Shown: positions 62,558-64,000 of the stretch, piece after piece | Layout: every line of letters starts with the position of its first letter | How positions within the stretch are numbered: the first letter of the stretch is position 1 | Assembly (NCBI RefSeq): GCF_000633255.1 | Contig: NZ_AYMJ01000020.1 | Coordinates: 119,318 to 183,317 of the forward strand | DNA from: Pseudomonas sp. H1h | GTDB lineage: Bacteria; Pseudomonadota; Gammaproteobacteria; Pseudomonadales; Pseudomonadaceae | Direction: 5' to 3' | DNA length: 64,000 nt | The notes under the pieces: generated by a model | Seen by the model: the letters and a program-made list of their open reading frames with translations, nothing else | The model's database searches: none | What the model was told of the DNA's origin: nothing | Made by a program: the position numbers and the translations under genes

Positions 62558-64000
62558 TGGCCGCATCGTTATCCGCCCCCGCCGCGCGCGGGGGTTACGT
62601 GCCACGGCGCAAGCGGCCGTCAATCTGGTTGGTGCTGCCGGTCTTATTGCTGGTGGTGCTGAGCCTGTTGCCGCTGGCCTACGTCGGCCTGAAAGCCTGG
62701 CAGGCCGGCTGGGCTGAGGCGCTGCACTTGCTGTGGCGCCCGTACGTGTTCGGTTTGCTGCGCAATACTCTGGCACTGATGGTTGGCGTGACGCTCACCT
62801 GCGGCGTGCTTGGCTTGTCGCTGGCCTGGCTGCTGGAGCGCAGCAATCTGCCGGGGCGGCGCCTGTGGGGCGTGATTCTGTGCCTGCCGTTCGCGGTGCC
62901 GGCATTTGTCAGCAGCTTCACCTGGGTGTCGTTGAGCGCACAGTTCGAAGGCCTTGGCGGGGCGATCCTGGTGATGAGCCTGTCGAAGTACCCGCTGATC
63001 TTTCTGCCGGTAGCGGCGACCTTGCGCAACCTCGATCCGTCCCTTGAAGAATCCGCCCGCACCCTGGGGCAGAACCGCTGGGGGGTGTTTTTCCGTGTCA
63101 CCCTGCCGCTGCTTTGGCCGTCGCTGCTGGCCGGCTCGCTGCTGATTGCCTTGCACATGCTGGTGGAATTCGGCGCTCTGTCGATCATCGGCCTGCAAAC
63201 TTTCACTACGGCGATCTATCAGCAATTCGAACTGGAATTCAGCAACGCCAACGCGGCGATGCTCTCGGCGGTATTGCTCGCGCTGTGTCTGGCGCTGCTG
63301 TGGCTGGAACTGCGTGTACGCGGCAAAGGCCGGCATGTGCGCACCGGCCAAGGTGCGGCGCGTCAGGCTGAGCAGGTTCGACTGGGGCCATGGGCCGTCG
63401 TCGGTCAGTTGTACTGCTTGTTGCTGGCGATTGTCGGCAGCGGGATTCCGCTGGGCATGCTTGCGTATTGGCTGGCGGTCGGCTCATCGGCAGCCTTCCC
63501 GGTTGCCGCAATCACTGAGGCCCTGCTGTCGTCGCTGGCACTGTCGCTGGGCGGCGCAGCGCTGTGCCTGTTGCTGGCGGTGCCGGTCGGGCTGCTGGTG
63601 GTGCGTTACAAGGGCCAACTGGCGATCTGGGCCGAACGCTTGCCGTATCTGTTGCATGCGCTGCCGGGCTTGGTGATTGCCCTGACGCTGGTGTATTTCG
63701 CCCTGCATTACGTGCCGGCGCTGTACCAGACTTCGGCGCTGCTGCTGATCGCTTATGCGCTGCTGTTTTTGCCTCTGGCACAGGCGCCGATTCGCACGGC
63801 GCTGAACAAGGCGGCGCCGCAACTGGAAGAGGCCGCGCGCACATTGGGCGCGTCGTCGTTCACGGCGTTTTGCCGGGTGACCCTGCCGATCATCTTCCCG
63901 GCATTGGGCGCGGCGTTTGCGCTGGTGTTTCTGGATGCAATGAAAGAACTGACGGCGACGCTGCTGCTGAGTCCGACCGGGCTCAATACGCTGGCTACCG
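62557..64000 (+). CDS. Ferric-iron ABC transporter permease (FbpB type, 3' end outside window)
   Basis: Open from the ATG overlapping the previous stop (TGATG) to the window end: 481 residues visible, starting MAASLSAPAARGGYVPRRKR. About twelve hydrophobic helices in two halves, each with an EAA-like loop: DPSLEESARTLGQNRWGVFF in the first and QLEEAARTLGASSFTAFCRV in the second, the fused double-permease layout of FbpB/SfuB. An ATPase gene is expected just outside the window. Confidence 0.92.
   Translation, partial: MAASLSAPAARGGYVPRRKRPSIWLVLPVLLLVVLSLLPLAYVGLKAWQAGWAEALHLLWRPYVFGLLRNTLALMVGVTLTCGVLGLSLAWLLERSNLPGRRLWGVILCLPFAVPAFVSSFTWVSLSAQFEGLGGAILVMSLSKYPLIFLPVAATLRNLDPSLEESARTLGQNRWGVFFRVTLPLLWPSLLAGSLLIALHMLVEFGALSIIGLQTFTTAIYQQFELEFSNANAAMLSAVLLALCLALLWLELRVRGKGRHVRTGQGAARQAEQVRLGPWAVVGQLYCLLLAIVGSGIPLGMLAYWLAVGSSAAFPVAAITEALLSSLALSLGGAALCLLLAVPVGLLVVRYKGQLAIWAERLPYLLHALPGLVIALTLVYFALHYVPALYQTSALLLIAYALLFLPLAQAPIRTALNKAAPQLEEAARTLGASSFTAFCRVTLPIIFPALGAAFALVFLDAMKELTATLLLSPTGLNTLAT

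Overview
The window is about 64 kb of a high-GC gammaproteobacterial chromosome and looks like a Pseudomonas of the fluorescens group. The urea transport/urease locus, the L-pipecolate genes amaA/amaB, azurin, the livKHMGF order and the rpsF-rpsR-membrane protein-rplI-dnaB order all fit. So do about 18 pairs of the Pseudomonas REP element (core TGTGGGAGCGGGCTTGCTCGCGAA), found almost only between genes. This assignment rests on gene content and motifs; no database search was done.

Layout. 0-5.3 kb: end of urtE, then ureD-ureA-(two GNAT acetyltransferases)-ureB-ureC and a terminator. 5.4-19.1 kb: a histidine kinase without a partner, the cbpA-cbpM co-chaperone pair, an Hsp70-like protein (YegD type), an AI-2E-type permease, PsiF, an AraC regulator divergent from an EamA exporter, a cytoplasmic-looking lipase, an SMR transporter with azoreductase and divergent LysR, a ferritin-like protein and AsmA. 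19.4-24.8 kb: a small secreted tandem-repeat protein, a FabR/DesT-like regulator, the second urease block ureE-ureF-ureG-hupE, and an AGE-type sugar epimerase. 24.8-26.7 kb: a CDF transporter with altered metal ligands and a YdfG-type dehydrogenase.

26.7-27.45 kb is a gene-free stretch holding a cluster of DnaA boxes arranged in a duplicated 43-bp module. It is the most unusual non-coding structure in the window. 27.4-32.6 kb is the branched-chain amino-acid ABC system livK-(REP)-livHMGF. 33-37 kb is the lysine/pipecolate pair amaA-amaB with a divergent LysR gene. 37-39.9 kb is visibly more AT-rich and carries an HTH regulator, an AGCS amino-acid symporter and an 84-residue orphan protein; it looks acquired. 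39.9-43.8 kb holds pncB-nadE (NAD salvage), azurin with a candidate ANR box, and a LOG-family protein.

43.9-50.7 kb is a three-gene cluster on the minus strand: transglutaminase-DUF2126, ATP-grasp/alpha-E and a second transglutaminase. It belongs to a family of predicted peptide-amidoligase systems whose substrate is unknown, and is the best candidate here for an undercharacterised pathway. 51-60.8 kb is housekeeping: ygiQ, dnaB, rplI, a DUF2232-type membrane protein, rpsR, rpsF, rlmB and rnr. 61-64 kb has two nearly identical tRNA-Leu(CAG) units, each with its own promoter and terminator, then a ferric-iron ABC transporter behind a candidate Fur box, with the permease running off the end of the window.

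Functionally the window joins nitrogen acquisition (urea uptake and hydrolysis, branched-chain amino acids, lysine/pipecolate, NAD salvage) with core translation and replication genes. There is no phage, insertion sequence, CRISPR array or clear pseudogene.
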